Positions 1-14,700 of a stretch of 64,000 bases of DNA are shown piece by piece; the first letter of the stretch is position 1; the number at the start of each line of letters is the position of its first letter. Source of the DNA: Alviniconcha marisindica. Lineage: Eukaryota > Mollusca > Gastropoda > Provannidae. The notes beneath the pieces were generated by a model that saw only the letters and a list, made by a program, of their open reading frames with translations, was not told the origin of the DNA and did no database searches. The DNA lies in the NCBI GenBank assembly GCA_018857735.1, contig JABMCL010000934.1, positions 206,001-270,000 on the forward strand. The letters run 5' to 3'. The position numbers and the translations under genes are program-made.

Positions 1-884
1 GAAGAGTGTAGTGTACGAGACGGAGTGTAGACTAGACATGCAGCAGTTCAGAGAGGTAAGCAGGACCAGAACCTCTTATAGCACTGAAACACATACAAAT
101 GACTTTATACTTAATACGTTCTGAAATGGTAAGCCAGTGTAGTTTTTCCTGCAGAGGTGTTGAGTGGTGGTGACGTGGTGCCAAGAGAACAAGTCTTGCA
201 GCAAAGTTCTGAATTTTCTGGAGTGGTTGGATGACGGAATTAGGTGTACCAATGAGGAGACAGTTGCAGTAGTCAAGCCGTGAGAGGATATATATATAGA
301 AAGTAACAAGAGTCTTGGTTGTGTCTTCAGTGAGAAACCTGCGGATTGAACTAATGCGTTTGAGCTTAAAATAAGCTCGAACATTACTTCCGCACCTCCG
401 GGCAGTGCATTAGGATAGATTTGCCATTTGTCATAATTAAAAAAATCTATTTTAAGCATGTCTCAGTGATAAAAAAGTTATCTTGATCATTGAAAAGAAT
501 AATGAATATAATATGAATATTAATGAAAGGCATATTTAGCAACTAAGTCACACAAGGGTGACTTAGGGTGAAAAATTCAGTTGAGCATTGTATATGTCAC
601 GATGTCTGTTGGAGCAACACAAGCAATGAATCTGGGAAAAACCTGGTCAATGTGGGAAATGTGTCCCATGAGATGAAATGGTTGGTAATCTAAACCATAC
701 AAACAACTCCACTCCAGACTTGTTGAAGTTATTACCTTGCCGGGGATTTGTTTTTTTTAGTTGACTCGTGGTGTGTTGGTGTTCAGTGTTTGAACATTCT
801 TGTTTCAGACTTTTTTGCTTTTACTAGTTTTACTTTTAGGCTAAATAATCTGTTTCGGAGATATCTTGTACTGAAAAGTGTTGT
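1..884. other. Upstream DNA, no gene recognised
   Basis: A 127-codon open frame on the - strand (76-459) resembles nothing I know and has no coding signature. I see no promoter motif that I would defend. Confidence 0.5.
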
Positions 885-1165
885 AGTTGTACAGACCTGA
901 TCCTGATGCAATAGCTGTGACTGTGAGTGGGTTTACAATGTCATGGTCTGACAAGACATCCTTTTGTGTAGTTCCCAGCATACTGCACGAAATCTTGAAT
1001 GGAGTTAGAGGGATACTGGTGGTTCCATACTGGCCCAGTCAGCCATGGTATCCAATACTGGCAAGAAGACTGACACAGAGACCTGTCTTTATGTTGGCGA
1101 GAGAAAACCTCCATGCCATGCTCACAAATCTAGAAGAAAAGGACAGGCTGCTAAAAGTATTTTGA
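885..1165 (+). pseudogene. DIRS/tyrosine-recombinase retroelement relic (RNase H region)
   Basis: The frame reads PDPDAIAV...FTMSWSDKT, then GILVVPYWPSQPWYP. This matches the 'PDP.A.AvdaFt.sW ... gilvvP.WptQpWyP' segment that I know from DIRS-type and related retroelement RNase H regions. The piece is short, lacks neighbouring domains and shifts frame after about 1045, so it is a dead fragment. Confidence 0.5.
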
Positions 1166-1610
1166 GCTCTGCAGTGCTACTGGCAAACCGTGCAATTTTA
1201 CCAGACTGTGGCGTGACTGGAAAATGTTGCACTGATTAAGGGGAGCACTCGGTTTCATTTGGATGTCTTAAAATTTTGTGTAACTAAAGAATTATTGTTG
1301 TGAAAATATGTTTAGACATGACTGAGTAAATGCTCAGTCGATTTATAAACATTTACGTTTCATTTACGGTGACAAATTCACCTAGATATAAATGTCCTGG
1401 TTGGACTGAGTGTAAAAAAAAAGTTACTTACTAAGTTACTTGGGGACAGTTGCATAATTTACCTGCAAACAATTTGTTACTGTAGAGTGTAAACTTTTTT
1501 AAAATGATTGATGAAAAAAAGGGGGGGAGAAATGTTTGCACTATTGATTGTATAAATTATAAAACAATGCTTTTCCTCAAAATAAAGAGCATGTTGTTGG
1601 TTACTTCCAG

Positions 1611-1745
1611 CCAGGGGCTCAAGATGGATAGAGATCTAGAAAGCTGGAATCCAATGGAGCTGGACTATAGAAACCCAAGGATAAATTCTTACAGAGAAGG
1701 CATTGGCCAAGACCTTCAGAATCGAGATCTAAGTGACCTGGAAAG
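1611..1745 (+). CDS. TDRD1: Exon 1: N-terminus of the TDRD1/Vreteno-like protein
   Basis: The first ATG is at 1624, followed by about 40 codons (begins MDRDLESWNPMELDY) and a consensus donor GTAAGT at 1746; it ends in phase 2. A good acceptor (TTACTTCCAG, ending 1610) lies 13 bases before the ATG. The exon is therefore probably spliced to an untranslated exon further upstream, and 1611-1623 is leader. No in-frame stop separates the acceptor from the ATG, so an upstream start cannot be excluded. The segment is acidic and polar with no domain; it precedes the RRM. Confidence 0.75.
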
Positions 1746-4700
1746 GTAAGTGAAGAGTTTGATTTTACTCTGAATGTGACCATGGCCTGATTCAAAGATC
1801 CTGAGAGAATCCACCATTACAACAAGTAATATTAGGTAGTCCAAAGTGCTCTCGGCTGCGTTCCACGTAACTAAGTTGGTCTAGTTTTAGCAATTTTCAT
1901 TGAAGGATTTCTTGTGTTTTTGATCCAACCTCAATAAAAATTACTGTTGAGAAAAGCTTCATGTCTCGTCTTCCTAACAGTGTTGTTATGTTTATTATGC
2001 TTTGAAAAAAAATGTGAAAATTCATCCCGATCTCGGTACCCCTAAGCGCTGCCTTCTGTCAGCGATGCGCATAGGCTGCGAACACTAAGCAGTAAGCAGT
2101 TTTCAGACGCGGAGTGTTGGACGTATGCTAGTCCAGCCATGATGAAATCTGTATCAATCAAAAGTGCTGTTGCTAAACTTTCTTTCCATATCCATGATGG
2201 CTGCCTTCGACAAGCAGAAGTCCTGAATAAAGTTGTTTGAAATGTGTTTAACAGATTTTGTACTATTTTTAGACCACGGACACTCTCATAAAAAATATCA
2301 GCAGAAAGATCAATCTTTCTTCTTCAGAGTTATACTAAAATAAGAGTTCAAAACTATTCGTACGTCCAACGCTCAGCCGCCAAAACGTGATAACAAAGAG
2401 ATTTTATTACCACAGCCATACGGTCAGCTATGGCCGCTGAGGCGACCACACAAGCAATCATGCGTGCCAAGTTGGTGGATTCTCCGCTATCAGAGTGTTC
2501 TACATTGCGTGTAAACGATCTTGTTGATGAGTGAAAGTATTAATCTTTTTCTTGAAAGCCAGATTAAGCTGTCAAACGAATGCTTCTGTCAGTAAAAATG
2601 AAAAATGAAGCGGTCTGTGAATGATCGCAAACACGGGCGAGAGCTGGTTTGGGTGTCAATGGGATGATCAACAAATTTATTTATAAACAGCAATTTTAGC
2701 AAACTTTTCTACTAATGACAGTCCAGGAGAGGCTTTATTGGTAGCATCCAAGGAAACAGTTGGAAATTCCTGGGACAGTTCAAGTGCCATTTCGGGCCAC
2801 AGATATTATCAGAATCACTCAAACAGATCTAGCGAATGATGCCAACATTTACAACAAAAGTGACTGATTCAGTCTGTAAATGGGTGAGTGGATCAATTGT
2901 TTTACTGACATCACCACTCAGGAAGCGTGCACGGTTACCCAGAAATGAGATCTAGATCAAATGTCTGAAAGGAGCATAGGCATACTGAAGGACACATATA
3001 TATGATTACACTCACTTTCTGTTGCAAATTTTGGGTTTATTCATTTCGTATATGACTTAGTGCCAAAAGTTGCGCAAATGGGGGTCAGATTTTTGACTGT
3101 CAATAAAATCCGTTCCAAACACTTTGTCTTGTTGTTGCTTTGTGTGTGCGTTCATAATTGGTCAGTATACAGTGGAAACAATATGAGCTCCAAATCTGGA
3201 GCAGCTGGAGAAATATAATTTTTGAAAGTGAAAAGCGCCATGAAATTCGACCCCTGAAAACGGACACTCATGGTGAGTGCTTTCGATGCTTTCATTCACG
3301 TACATGATGAATCAAAACATTACCTCAGTCACCGATTTGCAGCAGAGGAGATATCGCTTTACACAGTGCATATAAAATCGATTATCACTAAGTTTTGTTT
3401 TTGGAGTTAGAGGCTCTGAAATATCCTTCGGTCGAACGTTATGTGTGTTGAAATGTTTCATGACCAGCATCCGCAGACAATCTAGTGAAGAACGGACTTT
3501 CTCTTTCGTCGAAACTTGACTCCAGTCACTGTGGTACGTCACTGCACAGGTGCCAATGTTTTATTTTACTGCCAAATGTCTGGGTAGTTTTAAAATATAT
3601 TTTGCCATTCTTCATAAAATTGTTGCAATAAATAACGTTCAACAACGTATTAAATTAAACAAGCGAAAGGAGAAAAAAAGTTTTGTGCTTTTGCACTACT
3701 TCCGGTCAGCCATGTTATACATCCGGGTCATTTGCTTTTAGCACATGGCTGCATGGAAGAGACGTTCTGATATGCGAAAGGGTGTGGTAATATTTTTGAA
3801 GACCTTAACGTTCAACTTAATTTAAACGTTCATCGGAGATTTAGTCAAATCTTCCGGTTATACGTATATTATATTGGTATATGCCAAATCTTTAAAAGTA
3901 TCGGAATGTTAGCATACAAGTGAGTTTTTGTTGCTGTTGATCTAAAAGTTTGTTCAGATGCTTTCCATTTTTTTTTTCTCACCGGGTTCTTACAACATGG
4001 GTGCGTGTTGAAATGTAATGTGCGACAGCAGATTGGTTTATAAACAGTATATTCTGATCGTACTCTTTACTTTTTGCTTGCGCTTAACGCAGTTCGTTTT
4101 GTTTACAAACTACGTCTTCAAACAAATCATCATATATGGTAGACAATTCAAATTTACACAGGTTAAAGTCATCAAGTTAGGTGTTGAACATTACGATTAC
4201 AACACGAGCTGTGGAAATAATATTTGTCATAATTATAGTGACCATGCCTGTTTGCCTTCCAGAGTTCTAAAAATGTAAGGTGCCGATCTTAATAGCATTA
4301 TTCTTTGACTGATTTTTTTTAGTAATATTACGATTTTTCTATGTATTATTATTAATTCTTTCACTTTTAAATTAACTGTTCAACTATTTTTGTCCTAGGC
4401 ACCCGAGTCAACATGACCAAGAAACGCATGGATGACAGGCTGCGTGTGTGTTTTCCTGTGACACCCAAAAGCAGCAAAAGTTGCACTCACTCTTACTTGC
4501 TCCATTTTCTCTTACAAAACATTACTTGTTTGTTAAATAATAAGTATTATTTATTTTGTTATGAAAAACAAAGTACCATGTCGTCTATTTAACATTATGC
4601 TATCCACTACAACAAAATTAATGCAGCAAAAACTGTTCACATGGAAATAGTGTGTCTTATACTCAACTGTAATAAAAAGTTACTGATTTATCATTTTCAT

Positions 4701-7154
4701 CAAGAAACAAACAGGCATTGTACATCTTGTTGAAATAGTAATGTTCAACATATTTCTTACATCATTTGCTGTTTATGTCAAGAAAGCTTAAATTGAGGGA
4801 AAAAAATCATCAAATCTTCCGTTGTCACATATTGTTCTATTAAAGAATAACTGTTTATGTTTCAAAATGAGTTGTTTTTATGCATTTAAAAATGTTCAAG
4901 ATTGGCTGTATGTTGAACGTTATGTATTGCAACAAACTATGGTAGCATGCTGTTCTGTGTGACAGAACAACAACAGTTTACTTGGTAATACTCATGTGGA
5001 TCACATCTTGTAAGATCAGTTGGGTTTTCACAGTTAACTGCATGATTAGCAGCACAGTGATGTGGCTTGTGTAATGTGTAATGTTCAACATCTTGTCACA
5101 AATCACACTGAAAGTCAAATTTCTCAGGAACGAAGAGCAGCACTGCCTTCTCCCTTCATTGGTGGATGACTTCACGTGTTCATTCAAAAAATGCATTACT
5201 CACTCACATCCTGTCAACTTTATTTTCTAGTACCTCTGTCCTCTTTTCTTGCGCACCTTTTGGCACTAAGTCATATATATATATTAGGTAAATGGCTGCA
5301 AAAAGAAGACATAGCCGAGACTGCTGTGCACTTTGTTTTGAAATGGGGGTTTGAAGTCAGTCCAGTTAGCAACAATTCCAGCAACAATTCCAGGATGTTG
5401 GAGACAGAAGATTTTGGGGGACATTGCTTCCGCATATATGCCTTCGAAACGGGGCCTGTAAGGTGATGCAAAGTCACCCTGAAAATAAAAAGGACCTTTA
5501 CATTTTCTCTGTGATCAATCCAAAAATTATGGCATCATGTAGAGGTCTTAACTGTGGTTATTTTGGTACAAAAAGTAAGGTGATAGGACAAGTAGAAGAG
5601 GAGTTATGATATTTTTAACCATTTTTGAGATTGACAGATGGCATTTTTTAATGAATTTAGCAAGTTTGATATGAAATATCTGGAAGAATAATCAAAATGA
5701 TGGTCTACAAAAAATTGGGCCTATATTTGTACTGTGGAGAATGAGATTCCTAAATATTAGACAGGTTATATAGCTTCCAGGTAGGACCTTAAATCTCGGG
5801 ATTTCTCTAATTTGCATTTTGTGGGCAAAATGGGGCAAACAATTAAATATTAACAAATTCGTAACTTCGGAACTACTCAAGTGATCAACATAAAATTGGT
5901 ATCACTGAAATCAGATAAAAAAGATCTATGCAAATATATAAAGTCTGATAGTCAACTATTGATTTTCAAAATCACTTTGGACTACCTAGTAATATACTTG
6001 TTAACTGAAAGCGCTACTTTTCAGTGGTGAATGAATGCAAGTCACCTAACACAGTGATAAAACTATGCAAGCTCTTCTTCATTTAAACTGAGTTGATGGA
6101 GGCTTAAATGGACACACCAGAGCCTCTGCTAGACTGGCATATGCCAGTTTTTACTGGTAAATGTTCCCCTTTGAAACTGAGCACTTTGTGACTTGCTGGA
6201 GATACTCTACCTTGGGTCCAGAAGCAAGTGGAAGCTCTGGCTAAACAAGATCACTTCCATTTTTATTCTTCATCTAAGTTAGATTCTAATTGCATCAATG
6301 TGGCAAAACGAAGCATGTCATTTTTCTTCTTCTTTTTCTTGCCCAGCACTAACTGAATTGTCTGTATCATCGTCTGCTTCAAATGAAATGGCTGAGAAAA
6401 CCATCAAACCACCAGCTATTGAGCGACATAAGATAAAGGAGGACAGCAATGCTTGCATGCCAGATTTTCTGTGGCACAGGCATGAAGATAATGTTGACAT
6501 TGGAAAGTGTGGGGTCTCAGCGTGACCTTCATTTTGCAGACGGCATTGTGCCATGGTGTATAATGGAGTGGCGAACGGGAATTTAATTTCTGAAAGAGGA
6601 AGAAGCGAGGCTACTGTAGGGTGAAGGGGGCTGCGGAAACCCTGGGCACATTGTTAGGCCTAATTAATGTTGACTGTACCGGTGGATTGGGGGCTGGTAA
6701 CGGAATTCTTTTTTATTGCTGGTACTGCATAGCAGTATCTCGACAGTCAAGCAGAAGCTGTGCATATGTATCTGTAGATTTGTTTCTTTGCACAAGCAGA
6801 GCGGAACTTTGAATGTGTGAGTTCAGCTTCTAGTTCAACACTGACTGCTTATTTCCAACAGATCTGATGGACTGTCAGGTGGACAGAGACCTGTTTCATT
6901 GTACAGATGATCACAAAAACTTCATGCATGAAACGGTTTAAGATAAGATAATACTTTATTGCCCTTAAAAGTTAAATTAACAAGGACATTTGCTTTGAAA
7001 CATACCATCAGTGTAATATGTGCATAAACAAAACTGTTCAGGAAAACAAAAAGAAAAAAGTGCTTGAACAAATTACAGTTATACATTTATAGCTAAAACA
7101 GGTTAATAACAATGTAACGCATGCATGCACGCACACACGCACACATGCACGCGT

Positions 7155-7191
<37 letters not shown>

Positions 7192-10100
7192 AGAGAGAGA
7201 GAGAGCATGTGGCATGCCTGCGTACATGTACACATGTGCATGCATACACATGTATACATGTATGTACACACACATGCACAGCTGCGACTGGCCACTTTTC
7301 TGTGACTTGACACACATGGACATGCATAACAACAACAGCAACACACTTTCATGAACACACATGTACATGTATGCAAGCATGAAAGACCTGTGACATGCAG
7401 TTGATCTATATGTGCGCTCCCAGGGTCGATTGCTCACTACATGTGCAGGTTTAATTCTTTGATCAAGAGTGCAATGAAAGAGTCCTTGTAGTGATTGAGT
7501 TTGCACTTTGGGATTCTGTAACGTTTACCTGAGGGAAGCAGTTGATATTCTGAGTGAAGACCGTGTGCAGCATCGGAGCAGATCTTCTGTGCTTGTCGGA
7601 CTCGGGTCTGTTCAAAGATTTCCTGGAGTGAAGGAGAGAGAGAGTACAGCCTACTATTTTTGAAGAAGCGCTTGTGGTGCGCAGGGTATGTGATTTGGAC
7701 TGGACTGACAGGTTTCCATAGAAAGTTGTTATACCATATCTAATCATGCTTTCAGTGGTAGCACAATAGAACAACAGCAGTATGTTGTATTAACACCAAA
7801 TGCTCTGAGTTGCCAGAGAAAGTAGAGGCTCTTCTGGGCCCAGGGCTACACACCATCAACATGTACACACCAGCTGAGTTTGCTGTCAGTGTCAATACCC
7901 AAATACTTGTATGACCCAACTTGTTCGACACTTTGATGACTGAACTACAAGCAAGTGTGCACAGGTTGATTTGGGATAAAAAAAAATCTTTGGGTTTCTC
8001 AGAGAAGTACATGTCAATGTTGCTATGGGCAAACAGTAGGCTGAGGATTGCAGTCATCTGTAAATTTGACAATGAAGTTTCCAGAAGTTGTGGATGACAG
8101 GATGTGCAGTTGTTTGTGTAAAGTCTGTACGGTAATGGAAAACTGATGCATTTGTGGGTAGCGCCTATGCCCTGCCCGGGCCTACATAACAAGCGTCACC
8201 TGCTGTGTGTCCCTACATCGACAAACGCAAACGTCGTCCACTCTTGTGACTAGCATTTGCTGTGGAATTTACTTGCCGTGGAACTAGAAGAGTTCCTGCT
8301 TGTTGAACAAAGTTGCAGTCATGTTTCTAGATATTTGTTTTTAATCTGCTGAAAAATTTAACTTCAAGTTCCAAGTCCAAAATTATGTCCATTTGTGACG
8401 ATTAAACACTTTGCATTTTCACTGCCAACTTTCACCTTTGTTCACCTTGTGGCTGTTGCTGTTAATAGTGCTGACTGCTTGTGTTGATAACACAAAGTGC
8501 AGCTGCAGTGAAAATACTTGACAGGTCCTTGGGGGTGGGTGGGGGTGGGGGGGCAGCTACAGGGAACACTAGTGAAAATGCTTGACAGGTTAATCCAGTG
8601 GGCGTGTAGTGTTTCCACACTGTGTTTTATTCATTCCAACAGGTCTGACGGTGTGGGGAGTGGACATAGACCTGTTGGTTTGTACATCACAAACATACCT
8701 CTGCAGATGGATGAGGTAAGAGAAAGAAACCCAAACATGTTTTACCCTGGTAACAAGAGTGACCCTAACCTGGACCAAAGGATGGTGCCAAGCTAACCTT
8801 GACATTAACCCCAGATCACAGGTTGATAGTAACCCTAACCATGCACCACAGGCTGATGGCACTAGCCCAACACCATAGGCTGGTACTTACCCAACACCAA
8901 AGGCTGACACTAGCCCTACACCATAGGCTGATACTAACCCAACACCAAAGGCTAATACTAACCCAACACCAAAGGCTGACACTAGCCCTACACCAAAGGC
9001 TGATACTAACCCAACACCAAAGGCTAATACTAACCCAACACCAAAGGCTGACACTAGCCCTACACCAAAGGCTGATACTAACCCAACACCAAAGCTGACA
9101 CTAGCCCTACACCAAGGCTGAACTAACCCAACACCAAAGGCTGACACTAGCCCTACACCAAAGGCTGATACTAACCCAACACCAAAGGCTAATACTAACC
9201 CAACACCAAAGGCTGACACTAGCCCTACACCAAAGGCTGATACTAACCCAACACCAAAGGCTAATACTAACCCAACACCAAAGGCTGACACTAGCCCTAC
9301 ACCAAAGGCTGATACTAACCCAACACCAAAGGCTGACACTAGCCCTACACCAAAGGCTGATACTAACCCAACACCAAAGGCTAATACTAACCCAACACCA
9401 AAGGCTGACACTAGCCCTACACCAAAGGCTGATACTAACCCAACACCAAAGGCTGACACTAGCCCTACACCAAAGGCTGATACTAACCCAACACCAAAGG
9501 CTAACATTAGCTCTACACCACAGGCTGACACTAACCCTACATCATAGGTTGATGCTACTAACCCAACACCAAAGGCTGACTCTAGCCCATCATCACAGGC
9601 TGACACTAACCCTACAACACAGGCTGACATTAACCTTGCACCATGGGGTGACGCTAACCCTACACCATTGGATGACATTAACCCTGCATCACAGACTGAC
9701 CCTAACCCTACATCACAGGCTGACATTAACCCCACACCATAGGCTGACATTAACCGCACACCACAGGCTGATGTTAACCTTGCACCATGGGATGATAACC
9801 GTACACCATGGGGTGACACTAACCCTATAGCATGGGATGATGCTAGCCCTACACCATGGAATGACACTAGCCCTTCACCATGGGATGACGCTAACCCTGC
9901 ACCATGGGATGACACTAGCCCTACAGCATGGGATGACACTAACCCTACAGCATGGGATGATGCTAGCCCTACACCATGGACTGACACTAACCCTACACCA
10001 TGGGATGACACCAGCCCTGCACCATGGGATGACGCTAGCCCTACACCATGGGATGACACTAACCCTGCACCATGGGATGACACTAACCCTGCACCATGGG

Positions 10101-11702
10101 ATGACACTAGCCCTACCCCATGACTGGGCGTAAAACACCAACTAACTTACTTACCCTACCCCATGGGATGACGATAGCCCTGCACCATGGGATGACACTA
10201 CCCCTACCCCATAGGATGACGCTAGCCCTGCACCATGGGATGACACTACCCCTACCCCATAGGATGACGCTAGCCCTGCACCATGGGATGACACAAGCCA
10301 GAGCTGCCAACCACTACGTTTTGGCCGTAGTTTGCTGCGCCCAAGGGCACTGGGCTACACTGCTACGCTCATGATCCTATCACTACGCTCTCCCTCAGAA
10401 AAACAAAATTTTGTTATTTTCGATCCCATGCGTTCGTGTGGGCAACAAATTCACCAGCAACCGGTTGTGTGTGTGCCTTTTTGTGTCTGAGATGTTGCTT
10501 GTGCCACAGCCAATCGGCGTTCGCGTTTTAACCAGCTGACCAATCGTAGCGTTCGGTTCTATTCCCGCTTTTATGCGTCACTTCCTGGTGAGACGACTTC
10601 CGTTTTCAGTCATCTCAAATCACCATGCCGAAGCGAGAAGCTGAAAGCGAGCTCCTGGGTGATGAATCTCACCAAAAAAATGCACACCAGAATTTCCAGG
10701 AAGAGTATTATACAGAACAGTTTCTGTGCGTTGTACGATCAACGCAGAGCGCCAAGCATGTGAAGTGCAGCGCCTGCTTCTTCAGTTCTTAGGACTTTTC
10801 TATCGCCCATGGCAGAATGTATGACGTCGAACAACACGTCAACTTGAAGTCACATCAACAAAAGAAAGGCGATAGGAAGTATGCTGAAGAATACCCATTA
10901 ATTTTTATGGGTTGTGACGTAATTTGAGTGAAGACGCTTTTCACAAATTTCTTTGTAGTGCACAACATCTCTCTCTGCAGCCGATCATGACATCTGTTCT
11001 GGCGCACATTTCCGCAAAAGCGAATTGCGAAGGAGGACCATATATGTACGCTACGCTCAAAATCTAATTACTACGCTTAAAATCTGATTTTGCTATGCTA
11101 AAGTCTAGTGAAGGGTTGGCAGCTCTGCACAAGCCCTGCACCATGGGATGACGCTAGCCCTGCACCATGGCCATGGGATGACACTAGCCCTGCACCATGG
11201 GTTGACACTAGCCCAGCACCATGGGTTGACACTAGCCTTGCCCCATGGGATGACACTAGCCCTGCACCATGGGATGACGCTAGCCCTGCACCATGGGATG
11301 ACGCTAGCCCTGCACCATGGGATGACACTAGCCCTGCACCATGGGATGGCACTAGCCCTGCACCATGGGATGACATTAGCCCTGCACCATGGGATGACAC
11401 TAACCCAGCATGCCAAAATCCAGAATGGCTGGCATTTGTTTTCTACTTAACAATTTTTGACTGAGCAAAACCAGTGGCTGTCAAAATGGACTAGATGATG
11501 TAACATGTTTAAATACAAAGAAAAAAAACGAACAAAAAAACAATATCAACTGCAAAAAAGCAGAATGCAGATGCTTAAACTTATCTTTATTTGACAGAGT
11601 ATGATCCACTACAGTTCCACCACATTCTTGACATCTGCGCAGAAAATGTCACTAACAAAAGCTGCCATTTTCAAATCAATTTGCAGCGTCCACCCATTAT
11701 TT

Positions 11703-11768
<66 letters not shown>

Positions 11769-14700
11769 CTTCTAACTCAACACTGTCACATCAGTATCTG
11801 CAACACAGGTGTACTTCTTACATCATTTACTTTGTCAAGCTGGCACGTTGATACAAGTTTTGGAGATGATGATGTATGTTGGAACAGAAGGTGGTTTCTA
11901 GGACAAGTTTGTTTTTTATGGTATAAATCTGAAACAGAATGAGGCCTCGAGTGCACATGCAGAATCAGCACACAGGGGAGTAAGTAGTGCTCAAAAATAC
12001 ATAACACAAGTAAAACAACAAAGACCTGAGTCGCCTATGGTAACCCTCACCTGGTATGCGTATAAATACAAGGTATATAAACTCCACCAGAGGTACATAT
12101 TACTTCCAGAACAAAACACTTATGTACATTCACACATGTGCCAGGTGAGAGTTACCATAGGTGACTCGGGTCTTTGTTGTTGTACTTGTGTGACATATTT
12201 TCAAGTGCTAATGAACTCCCTTGTGTGTTGATTCTGCGACTGTGTGGTGTGTTATTGTTTTCCTGAAATATGGCCTGAAGCGTGTCCTTGACCTTGGTTC
12301 AGTTGTGTTGCTATTTTCAAGTGCAGCCTGCTACAGAGCAAGGTGTGCTGACTAAAAGTAGCTGTGCAAGGCAAGAATTTAGAAACTGTCTATGGATGCT
12401 TCAGACAATCTGATGATAGGCACTACCTTTAGCCCTGATGACAGCGAGCGAGGTTAGTGACCGGATTGTGACCTGAAACTGGTGTTTGGTTATGGTTTCC
12501 TGCCCAGTCTACTGCACCCTCACATGCACTTTCATAAGTTTCAGTGTTTCACTGAATTTGGCATTGTGATACACCTTTTAAATACTGTACTGGTTTTGTG
12601 CCCTAATATTAATAATAATAAATATTACTGACATAGTTTGGTATTGAAAACAAATGACCTGGCACAAGTAGCCGTCCTAGTCCTCCAGATTCACATCCTT
12701 TCACTGATGTGGTCTCTTTTATGTCTGTCTCAATTGTGCTTCCGTTGCACACATGCGTGCACACGTACGCATGCATGGACACATGCACGCAAACACTCTC
12801 ACACCGAGCTCTTGAGGTTGACTCTGCTTTCAATTGTTCTGTTTCTAGACAGTTTTGGAAAATCTGTTTCAACAACATGGAAAGGTGATCAGGGTTTCAA
12901 TTCCTACGCCTTCTGCAGAGAAGACTGCACTGTACAAGAGCAAGATTGGGTGTGTGTCTTTTTTCTTTCTTTCTTATGGACTTTATGTTGTAGCAGTTAT
13001 ATTTTATTTTGTAGCATGTGATATTTAATATATTATCGTAATATAAAATGTTGCTTTTATTTGTAAATTAAAACTGAAACAGAATTGACTGCCAGGCTTG
13101 TAAACAAAGTTCAATGAAATGTTTATGTGGGACTTACTGCATTCAGCATTTTGAGGTTGGCAAAATCCAAGTTGAGTGGTAACTTCATACTATCATCTAT
13201 AGGCAAAGGTACCAACATTCCCTGCATGGGCAGACTTTTTTTCTGCAAATGTTATTTTATTTTATGTATCTGTCATTCTAAATTTGTCATTGTGAATCAC
13301 AGTTTGGCAATGGAAGACTCCAGTGGTATATAAGCAGTGGTGAAGCAGACGACAAACTGATAACATGCTTGTAGTTGTACCAAGCAAGCCCACTTGACCA
13401 TGTTCACCAGTCAGAAGAGAACATGTCGAGACCATTACTGCATTAGCCAGTCATGTTTTTGTCGTGCCCATCACCTCCATTGCTACAGTTTACTAAGCAA
13501 GTAGTACATGTTTTGTATTGTTCCCTTAAGATGAGTGTTTATTTGAATCAAATGTGTGTTTGGATCTAAGAAAGTTGTTACATTTGTATTGTCCCATTAG
13601 AATGAAAGCTGGAGGTCGAGACCATATAGGCTGCACTGTGTGTGGATGGTACTCACACCTTGCTCGACAGTGAAGTCCCACCCTGACTGGTCTTTGGTGA
13701 CTGAGCCATCAGTTTACACTATGAGGTCTTGTCGTTTGCCATTTTCTTGATTGAGAAGCTTGATCTGACTGCTGGCCCTTCTTGACAGTGCTTTCCCAAG
13801 TTTTCTGGCAGGAGTGTCTTGTAGAGATGCTGGAATTGTCACTGGATTTAAGTGGCATTGGGATATTTAGCCAGCAAAGCTTCAAATGCAGAGACACACA
13901 AAAAGACTGGTGCACACACATATCTTAGGGTGAAGGAACTGAAAAAGGTTTTGTAAAAAGAGAAAGACTTTCAGTAAAGAGCTGAAAGAAGTGACAAGAG
14001 GTAGCATGATCAACTGAAATGGGGAGCTAGTTCTATGAAGTTATTGTTAGGTTTTCTGGTATGAGAAAGAGCACTGACCTCAAGAACAGACCAGAGGGTC
14101 AGCATAGCTCAGTTGGTATTGACATTGAAGAGGCGGGATAGCTCAGTTGGTATTGACATTGAAGTGGCGGGATAGCTCACTTGGTATTGACATTGAAGAG
14201 GCGGGATAGCTCAGTTGGTAGAGCGTCAGACTGAAACAATGCTGATGTGGGTTTGATCCCTTGAACCCCTAATGTGGCAAAAGATTTTTCTTGCAGTCAA
14301 CTTTCAGTGCAGACTGTCTTGGTGTTCGCACAGCATGCATCAACATCTGCATGTATGTTAAGAATCCCAACCATTGGCAGCCGTACCGTGGCTTGGACAG
14401 TTTGTGAAACTAGTGCACGCAGGTGGGAATGGATCCTGCAGCTCCTGTGGCTACTGTAGCTTTTCCCTGTAAGGCAACCCAAATTGCCGGGAAGGGAAGG
14501 GAGTAATGAAGTAACAGAAAAACAGCCACCCAAAACTACAATGACTCCAAAAAAACATTTGATCATTTTGTTGCAGGTTTGTCACAATGGACAATACGAA
14601 AGGTGCCCAGGCAGCCATTGAAAACTTGAATGGTTTCCTGATTAAGGACAAAAAGTTGACTGTGCAAGTCAAACTGTCTAAGGAAGAGTTAGCCCGCAGA

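Noticed and set aside
6862..6916. Exon 2 relic as a mutually exclusive alternative exon
   Set aside because: It contains a stop after 15 codons and lacks a donor.
8887..10107. Very long open frames (up to 406-481 codons) here and at 18322-19800, 38083-39656, 39502-40405, 41627-42752, 47667-48473 and 52276-53082
   Set aside because: They lie entirely in tandem arrays or low-complexity runs, are usually open on both strands, and have no start, splice or domain support.
8760..10298. Telomere-like CCCTAACC words in the 24-bp array
   Set aside because: They occur once per 24-bp unit inside a longer sequence and mutate freely; not TTAGGG tandem repeats.
14200..14270. Functional tRNA gene
   Set aside because: A and B boxes are present, but the acceptor and anticodon arms do not pair properly and partial heads are stacked upstream; SINE-type.
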